From assembly GCA_000309945.1 (NCBI GenBank), contig CM001633.1, positions 2,638,292 through 2,702,291 on the forward strand: a stretch of 64,000 nt of DNA, written 5' to 3'. Positions 31,807 to 41,226 of the stretch are shown here, one piece after another; positions within the stretch are counted from its first letter, which is position 1; each line of letters starts with the position of its first letter. The DNA is from Leptolyngbyaceae cyanobacterium JSC-12 (GTDB lineage Bacteria; Cyanobacteriota; Cyanobacteriia; Leptolyngbyales; Leptolyngbyaceae). A program made the translations under genes and the position numbers. The notes beneath the pieces are model-generated. The model saw only the letters and a list, made by a program, of their open reading frames with translations, ran no database searches and was not told the origin of the DNA.

Positions 31807-33570
31807 ATGTCCAAGATTCTTTGGAATCTCCTGCTGGTATCTCCAGCAATTCTAGGTAGCACGTTTGCAGCCTCTGCAAGCGCCCAAACAGCGAATGATT
31901 CTTTGATTGCCCAAACCAATACGCTGCAACAGCTTTCTAGCTACAGTGCAGAAGGAAGAGGCAATCAGCTTGATCAAGTTACCTCTGTATCCCAGTTTTC
32001 GGATGTACGCCCGACGGACTGGGCATTCCAGGCGCTGCAATCTTTAGTTGAGCGCTACGGTTGTATTGTGGGTTATCCCGACAAAACCTACCGCGGCAAC
32101 CGCGCCCTGACTCGCTACGAGTTCGCCGCCGGTCTGAACGCCTGCTTAGACAAGATTCAAGAATTGATTGCGGCTGCGACCGCCGATTTTGTCCGCAAAG
32201 AAGACCTAGAAGTAATCAAGCGGTTGCAAGAAGAGTTTGCAGCTGAGTTGAGTGCTCTACGAGGACGCGTCGAAGCACTGGAAGTCCGTACCGCCACTCT
32301 GGAAAAGCAACAATTTTCGACGACCACCAAACTGGCAGGCGAAGTGATCTTCTCCGTTGCTGACACCTTTGGTGACCGCGCCATCTTCACGGGGAACGAC
32401 AGTTTTCTATCGGGAGTCGATGCTAGAAACCGTCGGGACTTGGAAGACGACCGCACCGAAACCATTTTTGGTAACCGCGTTCGTCTCAGCTTCGACAGCA
32501 GCTTTACCGGACGTGACCGTCTGCGCACACGGCTGAACGCCTCCAATATCACCCCCTTTTCTGGTACATTCACAGGCACCAACGAAACCCGGCTCTCCGT
32601 CGATGGCATCACGGGTAGCGGCAATGCCGTTGAAATCGACAAACTGTTCTACCGCTTTCCAGTTGGGCAGAGTCTACGAGTCCAAATTGATGCGATTAAC
32701 CTGGAATACTACGATGGCTTAGTCAGTGCTCTCAGCCCGTTTGAGAGTTCTGGGCAAGCTGCAGTATCGCGCTTTGGCCGGTTTAATCCGGTTTATCGGA
32801 GTAATGCACCCGGTAACGTAGGGTCGGCTGGGATCACGTTTGACTATGCCTTCAGCCCGCAATTGTCCTTACAGGGTGGCTTTAGTGCTGACCGTGCTAG
32901 CAATGACCCCGGCACGAAAAACGGTATCTTCAACGGGGACTTTACTGCAATTGGGCAGTTGGTCTTCCGTCCCAGCCGCGCCTTTGATATTGGCTTAACC
33001 TATGTGCGTGCATACTACCCAGGCAGCAATACCGGCTTGGGAGCCAACCCCTTCAACCAGCCAGCCCCCAACCTCACTGGTAGCACAGGCACTGGCTATG
33101 CTGCCAATCCCTTTGCTGGGGAAGCGACTGCGAGCAATAACTTTGCTGCTCAGGTGCAATGGCGCTTGACTCCAGCGATTACCATCGGTGGTTGGTATGG
33201 TTATAGTTTTGCTGGTAATCGGCGTACCAGTGAAGAAGCTCGGATTCAGAACTGGGCGGCGTTCCTGGCATTCCCGGATTTAGGTCGTAAAGGCAACCTG
33301 GGTGGCATTTTGTTTGGGATGCAGCCTCGCGTAGTCGATAATGACTTCCGTGCTCGTTTCACGACTGGACCAAACCGGGGCTTGCCGAACCCGAACATCC
33401 GGCGGCGCTTGGATGAAGATCCTCCATTCCACCTTGAAGCCTTCTATCGCTTCCGGGTCAATGACAATATTTCGATTACCCCAGGTGCGTTTGTTTTGTT
33501 CAATCCTGAAGGGAACAGTGCCAATGACACTCAGTTTGTGGGTGTCATCCGCACAACCTTTACGTTCTAG
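31807..33570 (+). CDS. Iron uptake porin (SLH domain, OprB-type barrel)
   Basis: A 587-residue outer-membrane porin of the cyanobacterial SomA/iron uptake porin family. Start ATG 31807; an upstream in-frame GTG (31780) would add nine residues before the signal peptide. A signal peptide ends near ASASAQ. An SLH domain follows (VSQFSDVRPTDWAFQALQSL, GCIVGYPDKTYRGNRALTRY), which binds peptidoglycan. Then come a coiled-coil (LEVIKRLQEEFAAELSALRG) and a carbohydrate-selective OprB-type beta-barrel ending in VGVIRTTFTF with a C-terminal Phe, as for outer-membrane proteins. A strong terminator follows. Confidence 0.93.
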   Translation: MSKILWNLLLVSPAILGSTFAASASAQTANDSLIAQTNTLQQLSSYSAEGRGNQLDQVTSVSQFSDVRPTDWAFQALQSLVERYGCIVGYPDKTYRGNRALTRYEFAAGLNACLDKIQELIAAATADFVRKEDLEVIKRLQEEFAAELSALRGRVEALEVRTATLEKQQFSTTTKLAGEVIFSVADTFGDRAIFTGNDSFLSGVDARNRRDLEDDRTETIFGNRVRLSFDSSFTGRDRLRTRLNASNITPFSGTFTGTNETRLSVDGITGSGNAVEIDKLFYRFPVGQSLRVQIDAINLEYYDGLVSALSPFESSGQAAVSRFGRFNPVYRSNAPGNVGSAGITFDYAFSPQLSLQGGFSADRASNDPGTKNGIFNGDFTAIGQLVFRPSRAFDIGLTYVRAYYPGSNTGLGANPFNQPAPNLTGSTGTGYAANPFAGEATASNNFAAQVQWRLTPAITIGGWYGYSFAGNRRTSEEARIQNWAAFLAFPDLGRKGNLGGILFGMQPRVVDNDFRARFTTGPNRGLPNPNIRRRLDEDPPFHLEAFYRFRVNDNISITPGAFVLFNPEGNSANDTQFVGVIRTTFTF

Positions 33571-33636
33571 GTTGAAGGATTTGTCAACTTAACAGGTTGA
33601 CCCTTCAAGGTCGTCCTCACATCTTTTGTAATTGAT

Positions 33637-33668
33637 AACGATCTCGCTGGTTGGCGGGATCGTTTTTT
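33637..33668 (+). terminator. Porin gene intrinsic terminator
   Basis: AACGATC (33637-33643) pairs with GATCGTT (33658-33664); the stem continues through a T-G pair to CGC/GCG around a short loop, and a run of six T residues ends at 33668. It lies 67 bp past the porin stop. Another inverted repeat (TTGAAGG...GTCAAC / GTTGAC...CCTTCAA, about 33572-33608) precedes it. Confidence 0.8.
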
Positions 33669-33831
33669 ATCTTGAAATTTGCTTTGAATACTATGAAAAC
33701 CCTACTGGCAAACCGTAGTATTATAGGAAAAGAGCTTCTAACCTTCAGTAAAAGTTGTCTAAGAATACTTGGGCACAGTTTTGAGTTTCACGAAGGCGAG
33801 GCTGTTTTGTCCTTTGTAGCCTGGTGAGATT

Positions 33832-34269
33832 GTGGAACTTTCTTGCAAAAATGAATACGCTCTCCTCGCGTTGATTGAGCTAGCATCTTCATACTCAAGT
33901 GGCGAACCTCTGCAAATTCGGCAGATTTCGGCGCAGCAACAAATCCCAGATCGCTATCTTGAACAATTACTTGCAACCTTGCGTCGGGGAGGGCTGGTGC
34001 GATCGCAACGGGGCGCGAAGGGAGGCTATATTTTGGCGCGTGAACCCTGGAAGATCAACTTACTAGAAGTAATGACCTGTCTTGAAGGAGCCGATGCACA
34101 ACCCGTCGATCCAGAAACTCCCTCAAAGACGATAGAGAGTACTGTGATTTATGAAGTTTGGGGTGAAGCTCATCAGGCAGCTCAAGCAGTTTTGCGTCAA
34201 CATACATTACAAGATCTCTGCGAAAAACGGGATGCTCGACGGCAATTAGACATCATGTATTACATCTAA
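33832..34269 (+). CDS. Rrf2-family transcriptional regulator
   Basis: A 145-residue DNA-binding regulator starting at GTG 33832. The winged helix is clear: NEYALLALIELASSY, then QIRQISAQQQIPDRYLEQLL and the wing GLVRSQRGAKGGYILAREP. The cluster of three cysteines used by IscR/NsrR for Fe-S binding is absent from the usual region, so it is more like CymR, which senses cysteine-synthase state. cysK begins 15 bp downstream on the same strand. Regulation of cysteine synthesis is therefore likely, by context and family. Confidence 0.92.
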   Translation: MELSCKNEYALLALIELASSYSSGEPLQIRQISAQQQIPDRYLEQLLATLRRGGLVRSQRGAKGGYILAREPWKINLLEVMTCLEGADAQPVDPETPSKTIESTVIYEVWGEAHQAAQAVLRQHTLQDLCEKRDARRQLDIMYYI

Positions 34270-34284
34270 CCTCATCCATAGATT

Positions 34285-35247
34285 ATGCAAATCGCGAATA
34301 ATATTACTGAACTCATTGGACGCACTCCTCTCGTTCAACTCAATCGCATTCCTCAAGCGGAAGGATGTGTGGCACGGCTTGTGGTTAAGCTGGAAAGTAT
34401 GAACCCTTCTGCATCGGTGAAAGATCGCATTGGCATTAGCATGATTGCTGCAGCAGAACGAGAGGGTTTAATTTCACCTGGCAAAACTGTTTTAGTTGAG
34501 CCAACTTCTGGTAATACTGGGATTGCTCTGGCAATGGCAGCGGCGGCAAAAGGCTATCGCTTGATCTTAACGATGCCTGAAACCATGAGTGCAGAACGTC
34601 GTGCTATGCTGCGAGCCTATGGTGCGGAATTGGAACTGACGCCTGGAATTGAAGGCATGAGCGGTTGCATCCAACGAGCTCAGCAGATTGTGGATATGCT
34701 ACCCAATGCGTATATGCTGCAACAGTTCCGCAATCCAGCGAATCCTCAAATCCATCGAGAAACGACGGCTGAAGAAATCTGGCAAGACACAGATGGCTCG
34801 GTTGATATGGTGGTCGCTGGGGTGGGCACTGGGGGAACAATTACGGGTGTTGCCGAAGTGATTAAAGCACGAAAGCCTGAGTTTAAGGCGATCGCTGTCG
34901 AACCTGCTAATAGTCCGGTGCTTTCCGGTGGGCGACCCGGTCCTCACAAAATTCAGGGGATTGGAGCAGGATTTATTCCACCTGTTCTTAACGTCTCCTT
35001 GATTGATGAAGTTGTTACAGTCTTAGATGATGATGCGATTGCCTACGGTCGGCGATTGGCGCGGGAAGAAGGGCTATTGTCTGGAATTTCCAGCGGTGCA
35101 GCCGTGTATGCAGCAGTTCAGGTAGCGCGCCGTCCTGAAAATGACGGCAAGTTGATCGTTGTGATTCAGCCTAGTTTTGGCGAGCGGTACCTGAGTACCC
35201 CCTTATTCCAGGATCCAGAACTCATGATGGCAGTGCCTGCGACTTGA
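34285..35247 (+). CDS. cysK: Cysteine synthase A (O-acetylserine sulfhydrylase)
   Basis: A PLP enzyme making cysteine from O-acetylserine and sulfide. At 320 residues it has the normal length. The PLP lysine is in the SASVKDRIG motif, the substrate loop is [13 protein letters not shown], the phosphate-binding loop is [14 protein letters not shown], and the C-terminal [11 protein letters not shown] is present. It follows the Rrf2 regulator by 15 bp and is probably one transcript with it. In other bacteria, a CysK-regulator complex controls sulfur genes; that role here is inference. Confidence 0.97.
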   Translation: MQIANNITELIGRTPLVQLNRIPQAEGCVARLVVKLESMNPSASVKDRIGISMIAAAEREGLISPGKTVLVEPTSGNTGIALAMAAAAKGYRLILTMPETMSAERRAMLRAYGAELELTPGIEGMSGCIQRAQQIVDMLPNAYMLQQFRNPANPQIHRETTAEEIWQDTDGSVDMVVAGVGTGGTITGVAEVIKARKPEFKAIAVEPANSPVLSGGRPGPHKIQGIGAGFIPPVLNVSLIDEVVTVLDDDAIAYGRRLAREEGLLSGISSGAAVYAAVQVARRPENDGKLIVVIQPSFGERYLSTPLFQDPELMMAVPAT

Positions 35248-35411
35248 AACAGCGCGAAGGGTAGCGATGAACTAGGCGGCTGGGAGTTCTAGTAGCTCTA
35301 GTTGCGCCAATCTGTAGGGATGTTTGATGAAATGTCCCTACAAGTGACCCTGTTCTTGAACTCGTATTTGTGGAGCTTCTATCTGCCTGAGCATGGCGAT
35401 AGAATAGCCTC

Positions 35412-36119
35412 ATGGCAGACAACGATCATTACAATACGTTAGAGGTTAGCCCGACGGCGACCCATGCAGAGATTAAGCAGTCCTATCGCCGGCTAGCAAA
35501 GTTATTTCATCCAGATAGCAACCGGGAAACCGCGAATCATGAGCACATTTCTCGGTTGAATGCAGCTTATGAAGTGTTAGGCGATCCTCAGAGCCGCAAG
35601 CAATACGACCAACAACGCAGGCAGCGATCGCTGAATGGAGTCAGTAATCGCCAGCATCGAACTGCTGCTGCCCAGGACTGCTATCGTAAACAACAACAAA
35701 CTGGACAACAAGTCGAAGAAGACCTGAAGCAATGGCTCAACCAGGTTTATACGCCCGTGATTCGCCTATTGCACAAAATTCTAGACTCCCTAAAAGATCA
35801 AATTGACGAACTAGCAGCCGACCCATTTGATGATGATTTGATGCAAGACTTTCAGGACTACCTGGAAGATTGTCAGAACTGGCTGGAAGAGGCAGAGCGT
35901 CGGTTTCGATCGCTGCCTAATCCCCCAGTCGTAGCTGGAGCCGCGGCTAACTTGTTCTACTGCCTTTTACAAGTCGGAGACGGAATTGAGCAGCTTGAGT
36001 TTTTCACCAACAATTACGATGAGCACTATTTGCATACGGGTGAAGAGCTATTCCGGATTGCCAGAGGGCTGCGGTATGAAGCGCAAGTGGCTGTGAGGGC
36101 GATCGCAGCAACCTTATAA
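35412..36119 (+). CDS. J-domain (DnaJ-like) protein
   Basis: A 235-residue co-chaperone-like protein. The J domain is at residues 6-67, with HPD at 33-35 (AKLFHPDSNRE) and the end helix GDPQSRKQYDQQRRQR. The remaining 165 residues have no zinc-finger or DnaJ C-terminal domain; they are acidic and helical (LHKILDSLKDQIDELAADPF, DYLEDCQNWLEEAERRF). It should stimulate a DnaK-type Hsp70 through HPD, while the C-terminal part likely defines the client or location. Alone on the + strand between cysK and phoX. Confidence 0.92.
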   Translation: MADNDHYNTLEVSPTATHAEIKQSYRRLAKLFHPDSNRETANHEHISRLNAAYEVLGDPQSRKQYDQQRRQRSLNGVSNRQHRTAAAQDCYRKQQQTGQQVEEDLKQWLNQVYTPVIRLLHKILDSLKDQIDELAADPFDDDLMQDFQDYLEDCQNWLEEAERRFRSLPNPPVVAGAAANLFYCLLQVGDGIEQLEFFTNNYDEHYLHTGEELFRIARGLRYEAQVAVRAIAATL

Positions 36120-36228
36120 ACCAGATTTTGTTAACAAAAATAGTGATATGTTTACCAACGCTTAAGAAAGTCGAGCTAAAGTCGGAACTACGCAATCTAC
36201 CCATAGAGAGATAACTCCTCACACTGTT

Positions 36229-38514
36229 ATGACTTTGAATCGTCGTCACTTTCTTCTGTTTCTGGGCGCGACCATTGGCACGGCTGCTTGTAGCCCACTC
36301 CAACCCTTTAGCCGCTCTCCTGGGTCTATCTCCAAAACGACCTTGAAGCTCGGGTTTCAGCCGATTAAAAGTCCAATTCCTTTAGCCATGAGTCCTGTTG
36401 CAACTGAGCAACTAGTGGCTGACGGTAACATCTACAGAACAGTTTCATTTAACACCCTGGCAACTGATCAACAAGTAAACGACTACAGTTACTACGAAAT
36501 CGTCGATGATTTAGTGTTGCCAGAAGGCTTTACCTACGACATCATTGCTGCCTGGGGAGACAAAGTCGGTAATTCCCGATTTGGCTACAACAACGACTAT
36601 CTGGCATTGCTGGAAACCGGGGAAAATGAAGGATTGTTGACAGTTAACTTTGAATACATCAGTGCCGTTCCCTGGCAACAAACCTTTGAACGTGTCATTT
36701 CGATGAAACTGCCCTTCAGAGAAGTGGAGCGAGCAGTAAGACAAGCCATCAAAGCAGTACCGGACGATCGCATTCCAGGTTTGAATGCGTTTGCCCTGAA
36801 AGATAGCGATCCAATTAAAGAAAAAGTCAAAGCTATTTGTTGGGAAGCGTTGGCAGATCAGGGTTTGGGAGTCATTTCAATTCGTCGTAATGTGGATGGC
36901 AAATGGGAGCGCACATACTCTAACCTTGATCGCCGCGTTTCGGGAATCTCTGGCTTAGTAGATGGGCAGTATTTGAAGTCTACAGGTCCTGCAGTCGCCG
37001 TCTTTCAAAAAACACAGGGGCAGGGCTACATCGATCAATTGGGTAACAAAATTATTGGCACTTTTCAAAACTGTGCTGGGGGGCAAACCCCCTGGGGAAC
37101 GGTTCTAAGTGCTGAAGAGAATATTCAGTTCCAGGTTCCAGAGTATGTTTACGCAGATGGAACTTCCTTCGATCCAGTCTTTTGTCCATTTAACATTACA
37201 GATGAAGAACTCGTTGGTTTAGGTAATGTTTTTGGGCTGGCTGGCAATAAATATGGATGGATGGTGGAAATCGATCCAGCAAATCCCAATGATTATGGCA
37301 CTAAGCACACCTGGCTCGGACGCTATCGGCATGAAGCAGTAGGCGTGCGGGTTGTGGAAGGGAAACCTCTGGCGTTTTACTCTGGCTGCGATCGCCGGGG
37401 TGGACACATCTACAAATTTGTCAGCAACAACATCGTCAAGAACTCGAAAGACAAAGCTAACTCCAAACTATTGGAAAACGGAATGCTTTACGCCGCCCAG
37501 TTTAACGCCGATGGCTCCGGTCGTTGGATTCCCCTTGCACCTAGCACTCCCGTTGATCCAGTATCCCCTTCATTTTTGAGTGGGGTCATGCTGCCACTGC
37601 CTCAACGTCCTGAAGGTGGTGTTTTCCAGGCGAGGGAAGATGAAGAAATCGAAACCTTTAAACAAAAATTTAAAACATTGGGTGATTTGTACGTTGGGAA
37701 CGAAGTAGAGCAACAAGGCGCAATTTTAATTGATGCTCACTACGCCGCGAATGCCATAGGCGCGACCTGTACTGCCCGTCCTGAAGATACAGAAGTGGGA
37801 CCCGATGGAACACTCTATATTGCGTTTACATCCGGTGGCATCAGCAAATTTGATGGCAGTCCTGACCTGAGAATTTTTAAGGGACCTGACGGCAATACTG
37901 CCTATGAGTATGGCTGGATTATGAAACTCAGCGAAGACGGCAATGCTCCAGATGCCAAAACATTTCGTTGGGAAATGATAGCGACAGGTGGTGAACCAGC
38001 AGCAGGCGGAATGGGCTTTTCGAACCCAGACAATCTGGCATTTGATCCACAAGGCAATCTTTGGATGGTCACAGATATGTCGTCTGACAAACTCAATAAA
38101 GCTGTTCCAGCCAATCGTCGCGAGAAAAATGGTGTCCCTGTGAGCCAATCCAGTCTGCGAGGAATCTACGGCAACAATGCCATCTGGTGTATGCGCATGT
38201 CTGGTGAAGCAGCAGGACAGGCTTTCCTGTTTGGGACAGGGCCAATGGACTGTGAAACGACGGGTCCCTGTTTCTCGGCAGATGCGAAAACTTTGTTCTT
38301 ATCAGTGCAGCACCCTGGCGAATCGAATGGAGTTCGCAAAGATATGGCGTTTGAAGAACGAGAATTTGCTCTGCTAACGACAGACGGTAAGGAGTTCATC
38401 CAAAAACGTAAGGTGCCGATTGGTTCTAATTGGCCCAGCAAACAAGCTAATCAACCCCCTAAACCGGCCGTTGTGGCGGTGCGTCGAATTGATAATCAAC
38501 CGATTACCGTGTAG
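36229..38514 (+). CDS. phoX: PhoX-family phosphatase (DUF839)
   Basis: A 761-residue exported phosphatase of the PhoX type, a Ca/Fe-dependent phosphomonoesterase. A twin-arginine signal is at the N-terminus (NRRHFLLFLGATIGTAA), followed by Cys (ACSPLQ), so it may be a Tat-exported lipoprotein. Family blocks: DDLVLPEGFTYDIIAAWGD, GYNNDYLALL, NCAGGQTPWGTVLSAEEN, HEAVGVRV, a cysteine-containing GPCFSADAKTLFLSVQHPGE. It supplies phosphate from organic sources at the cell surface; no Pho box was identified. Preceded by a 109-bp gap and not in an operon. Confidence 0.92.
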   Translation: MTLNRRHFLLFLGATIGTAACSPLQPFSRSPGSISKTTLKLGFQPIKSPIPLAMSPVATEQLVADGNIYRTVSFNTLATDQQVNDYSYYEIVDDLVLPEGFTYDIIAAWGDKVGNSRFGYNNDYLALLETGENEGLLTVNFEYISAVPWQQTFERVISMKLPFREVERAVRQAIKAVPDDRIPGLNAFALKDSDPIKEKVKAICWEALADQGLGVISIRRNVDGKWERTYSNLDRRVSGISGLVDGQYLKSTGPAVAVFQKTQGQGYIDQLGNKIIGTFQNCAGGQTPWGTVLSAEENIQFQVPEYVYADGTSFDPVFCPFNITDEELVGLGNVFGLAGNKYGWMVEIDPANPNDYGTKHTWLGRYRHEAVGVRVVEGKPLAFYSGCDRRGGHIYKFVSNNIVKNSKDKANSKLLENGMLYAAQFNADGSGRWIPLAPSTPVDPVSPSFLSGVMLPLPQRPEGGVFQAREDEEIETFKQKFKTLGDLYVGNEVEQQGAILIDAHYAANAIGATCTARPEDTEVGPDGTLYIAFTSGGISKFDGSPDLRIFKGPDGNTAYEYGWIMKLSEDGNAPDAKTFRWEMIATGGEPAAGGMGFSNPDNLAFDPQGNLWMVTDMSSDKLNKAVPANRREKNGVPVSQSSLRGIYGNNAIWCMRMSGEAAGQAFLFGTGPMDCETTGPCFSADAKTLFLSVQHPGESNGVRKDMAFEEREFALLTTDGKEFIQKRKVPIGSNWPSKQANQPPKPAVVAVRRIDNQPITV

Positions 38515-38678
38515 AAGCCCAAAGATTCCGCAAAATTTGCGGCGCATCGGTGGAATTGTTGTTACTATGTTGCTGCTGGGATGCAAGTAATGTCGAGGTT
38601 GCATAGGTGATCACTTACTTGAATCGGCATTCTGCACTCCAGCCAGTAGCCTAGCGATCGCGCCGTGAAGAAAAGCCC

Positions 38679-40109
38679 GTGAATCCTCAAAAACGTCCCC
38701 TTGTGAATGCCAACAACCCGAAAACGCCGCAACCAACTCTGAGAAAAATCTCAAAGCATGGCGGGCATCGCTGGGTTTGGATGGTGTTTGGGTTAGCCGG
38801 AGTAGCATTGCTATCAGCAACAGCTGGTGCGATTCTAGCAATGACAATGGCAAGCACTCCATTGATGCAGCGTAAATTATCTCCCACCGATGCTGCCGTA
38901 TTTTCCAAGGGGAATTTGTCATCCGTTAACAGCCTGCAGCTACCGGAACTGACTCGCCCAGTCAATATCTTGGTATTGGGAGCCAAAGTCTTAACCAGTG
39001 ATGTGTCCGACCCTGAACCTGGTCAGCAAAACTTGGGGTATCACGCTTTAGTGAACTCGTTTGATGGGCTGACTGATACGATGCTGCTGCTACGATTTGA
39101 CCCTGCAACCCAAAAAGTTGTGCTGCTCTCCATTCCTCGCGACACCCGTGTTGAAATTTCTGGATATGGGGTCAACAAAATTAACGCCGCCAACGCTCTT
39201 GGTGGTCCCGCCTTAAGTGCCCGCACAGTGAGCGAACTGCTGGGCGGCATCGGCATTGATCGTTACATCACAATTAACGTTCAAGGTGTTGAAGCTCTGA
39301 TTGATGCTTTAGGCGGTGTCACGGTTTATGTGCCGAAAGACATGAAATACCAGGATGATAGCCAGCACCTGTATGTCAATCTTAAGGCTGGGAAACAACA
39401 TCTTAATGGTAACCAGGCACTACAACTGCTGCGATTTCGTAGTGATGAGTTAGGCGATATAGGACGAGTGCAACGCCAACAAATGGTAATGCGTGCCTTA
39501 TCTGAGCAAGCATTGAATCCCGCAACAGTGGCCCGGTTGCCTAAAATTCTGTCGGTGATCAAGTCTCATATCGATACCAATCTAACCGTAGAAGAATTAG
39601 TCGCGTTGGTGGGGTTTGCTACTAATGTTGATCGCGCTAACATGCAAATGCTAATTGTTCCTGGTGATTATAGTGATATTGGTACCTATGGTACTAGCTA
39701 CTGGCTGCCTGATACGAACCGGATTGCAACCCTCGCTGCACAATACTTCAATCTAGGAACTGCCACGCTGGATGTTAACCAACCCGCGAATGTTCGCATT
39801 TCGATTCAAGATAGTACTCGTCAAGCTCGCCCTGAAGCACTAGTCACCCGATTGGGGCAGGCAGGCTACAGCAATGTCGTCGTCGCGGATCCTTACGGTG
39901 AGCCGTTGAAAACAACTCGAATTGTTGCTCAACGGGGAGACGCCAAAAGTGCTGAAGCTCTCCGTCAAGTTCTGGGCATTGGGGAAGTATTTGTAGACGG
40001 TACAGGGGATCTGAACTCCGACATCACGATTCAACTAGGGTACGATTGGATGCAGCGACAACCCCGCTCTCGCGATACGACCTCCTCCAACGCTGTATCA
40101 AAACATTAA
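38679..40109 (+). CDS. LytR-CpsA-Psr (LCP) family protein
   Basis: A 476-residue membrane-anchored enzyme; LCP proteins transfer glycopolymers from lipid carriers to the cell wall. GTG 38679 is the probable start. A single transmembrane segment is at about residues 28-53. The LCP domain is clear: PVNILVLGAK, DTMLLLRFDPATQKVVLLSI followed by PRDTRVEI, INAANALGG, and LNGNQALQLLRFRSDELGD with the conserved Arg residues that bind pyrophosphate. A LytR C-terminal domain (from about residue 370, VRISIQDSTRQARPEALV) follows. In cyanobacteria such enzymes may attach polysaccharide to peptidoglycan; the polymer is unknown. Confidence 0.93.
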   Translation: MNPQKRPLVNANNPKTPQPTLRKISKHGGHRWVWMVFGLAGVALLSATAGAILAMTMASTPLMQRKLSPTDAAVFSKGNLSSVNSLQLPELTRPVNILVLGAKVLTSDVSDPEPGQQNLGYHALVNSFDGLTDTMLLLRFDPATQKVVLLSIPRDTRVEISGYGVNKINAANALGGPALSARTVSELLGGIGIDRYITINVQGVEALIDALGGVTVYVPKDMKYQDDSQHLYVNLKAGKQHLNGNQALQLLRFRSDELGDIGRVQRQQMVMRALSEQALNPATVARLPKILSVIKSHIDTNLTVEELVALVGFATNVDRANMQMLIVPGDYSDIGTYGTSYWLPDTNRIATLAAQYFNLGTATLDVNQPANVRISIQDSTRQARPEALVTRLGQAGYSNVVVADPYGEPLKTTRIVAQRGDAKSAEALRQVLGIGEVFVDGTGDLNSDITIQLGYDWMQRQPRSRDTTSSNAVSKH

Positions 40110-40193
40110 CTTAAACCGCTTATTTTGCTACAATCACGTCGCTTCTTGTTTGATAGACTTCGCGGGCTGCAGTCATTGAATGAGGTAATTGCA

Positions 40194-41216
40194 ATGCTGG
40201 TGACGAAGCAACCTGTGCTGAAGCGTTTTTGGTATCCGATTGTTCCTCTGTCAGCCCTATCGTTTGAGATCCCTTACCCGTTTGAACTGTTAGGGCACAA
40301 GCTAGCGATTTGGCTGGATGCAGATGGGCAGCCAGCCGCTGTGAGCGATCGCTGCTGTCACCGCTCTGCTCAATTGTCAAAAGGCGTGATCATCAACGGC
40401 TGCCTGCGATGCCCTTATCATGGCTGGTCTTACAATCGCGCTGGAGCTTGCGTCAATGTGCCCCAGTTCGAGCCAGATCAGACAATTCCTTCCAGTTATA
40501 AAGTCTCCAGTTATCTATGCTCTAAACGCTATGGATATGTGTGGGTATGTTTAGCTGAAGATCCGTTGTTGCCAATTCCCACGATTCCAGAAGCAAACGA
40601 TCCAGCCATGCGGTTGATCCACCAGTTTTATGAACGTTGGAACTGTAGTGGGTTAAGAGTCATGGAAAACTCTTTTGACAATTCTCATTTCAGCTTTGTG
40701 CATGCTGCCTCGTTTGGGGATCAGCATCAGCCAGAACCCGCTTCGATTGAAATCACCTCAGTGGAATATGGTCTAAACATGAAAAGTCGGGTTCCAGTGG
40801 TGAATCCGCCTATTCAACAGAAAAATTTGCAATTGGCAGAGGCAACAACGATTCGCACCGTCGATGCAAACTGGTTTATGCCATTTACCCGCACGTTAAA
40901 GATTACATACCCCAACGGCTTGGTGCATCTGATTTTCACAGCAGCAACTCCGATTAGCGATCGCGCGTCTCAAATTGTCCAGTTTTGTTTGCGGAACGAT
41001 ACGGAAGCCGATGCTTCTGCCGAGTCCATTATTGCCTTTGATCGTCAAGTGACTGGGGAAGACCGCGCTGTGCTGGAATCAACTGACTATGACGCACCCC
41101 TGACAATTTCTGAAGAACAACACATGCCTTCTGATCAGCCTGGGATTGTAATGCGGCGCAAATTAGCAGCCTTGCTGAAAGACCACGGTGAAACTGAACA
41201 ACGACAGCAGGACTGA
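40194..41216 (+). CDS. Rieske [2Fe-2S] mononuclear-iron oxygenase
   Basis: About 340 residues. Start ATG 40194 has GAGG 8 bases upstream; a frame opening at 40125 is less likely. The Rieske cluster ligands are C-x-H (SDRCCHRSAQ) and C-x2-H (LRCPYHGWSYN). The mononuclear iron site is D-x2-H-x4-H in SFDNSHFSFVH. This set defines an aromatic-ring hydroxylating oxygenase alpha-subunit-like enzyme; related cyanobacterial enzymes act on pigments, but the substrate here is unknown. The 3' end overlaps the start region of the amidohydrolase gene or abuts it, so both may work on the same compound. Confidence 0.9.
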   Translation: MLVTKQPVLKRFWYPIVPLSALSFEIPYPFELLGHKLAIWLDADGQPAAVSDRCCHRSAQLSKGVIINGCLRCPYHGWSYNRAGACVNVPQFEPDQTIPSSYKVSSYLCSKRYGYVWVCLAEDPLLPIPTIPEANDPAMRLIHQFYERWNCSGLRVMENSFDNSHFSFVHAASFGDQHQPEPASIEITSVEYGLNMKSRVPVVNPPIQQKNLQLAEATTIRTVDANWFMPFTRTLKITYPNGLVHLIFTAATPISDRASQIVQFCLRNDTEADASAESIIAFDRQVTGEDRAVLESTDYDAPLTISEEQHMPSDQPGIVMRRKLAALLKDHGETEQRQQD

Positions 41217-41226
41217 GACAAAAACA

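Noticed and set aside
36209-36219. ACTCCTCACAC just upstream of phoX, identical to the conserved core of the cyanobacterial small RNA Yfr1
   Set aside because: There is no flanking hairpin pair or T-run, and the motif lies within about 20 bases of the phoX start. An 11-mer can occur by chance in 64 kb, so it is not called a Yfr1 gene.
41188-41226. Upstream GTG start for the amidohydrolase
   Set aside because: It would add a polar 13-residue leader absent from the usual family start and overlap the Rieske gene; GTG 41227 fits better.
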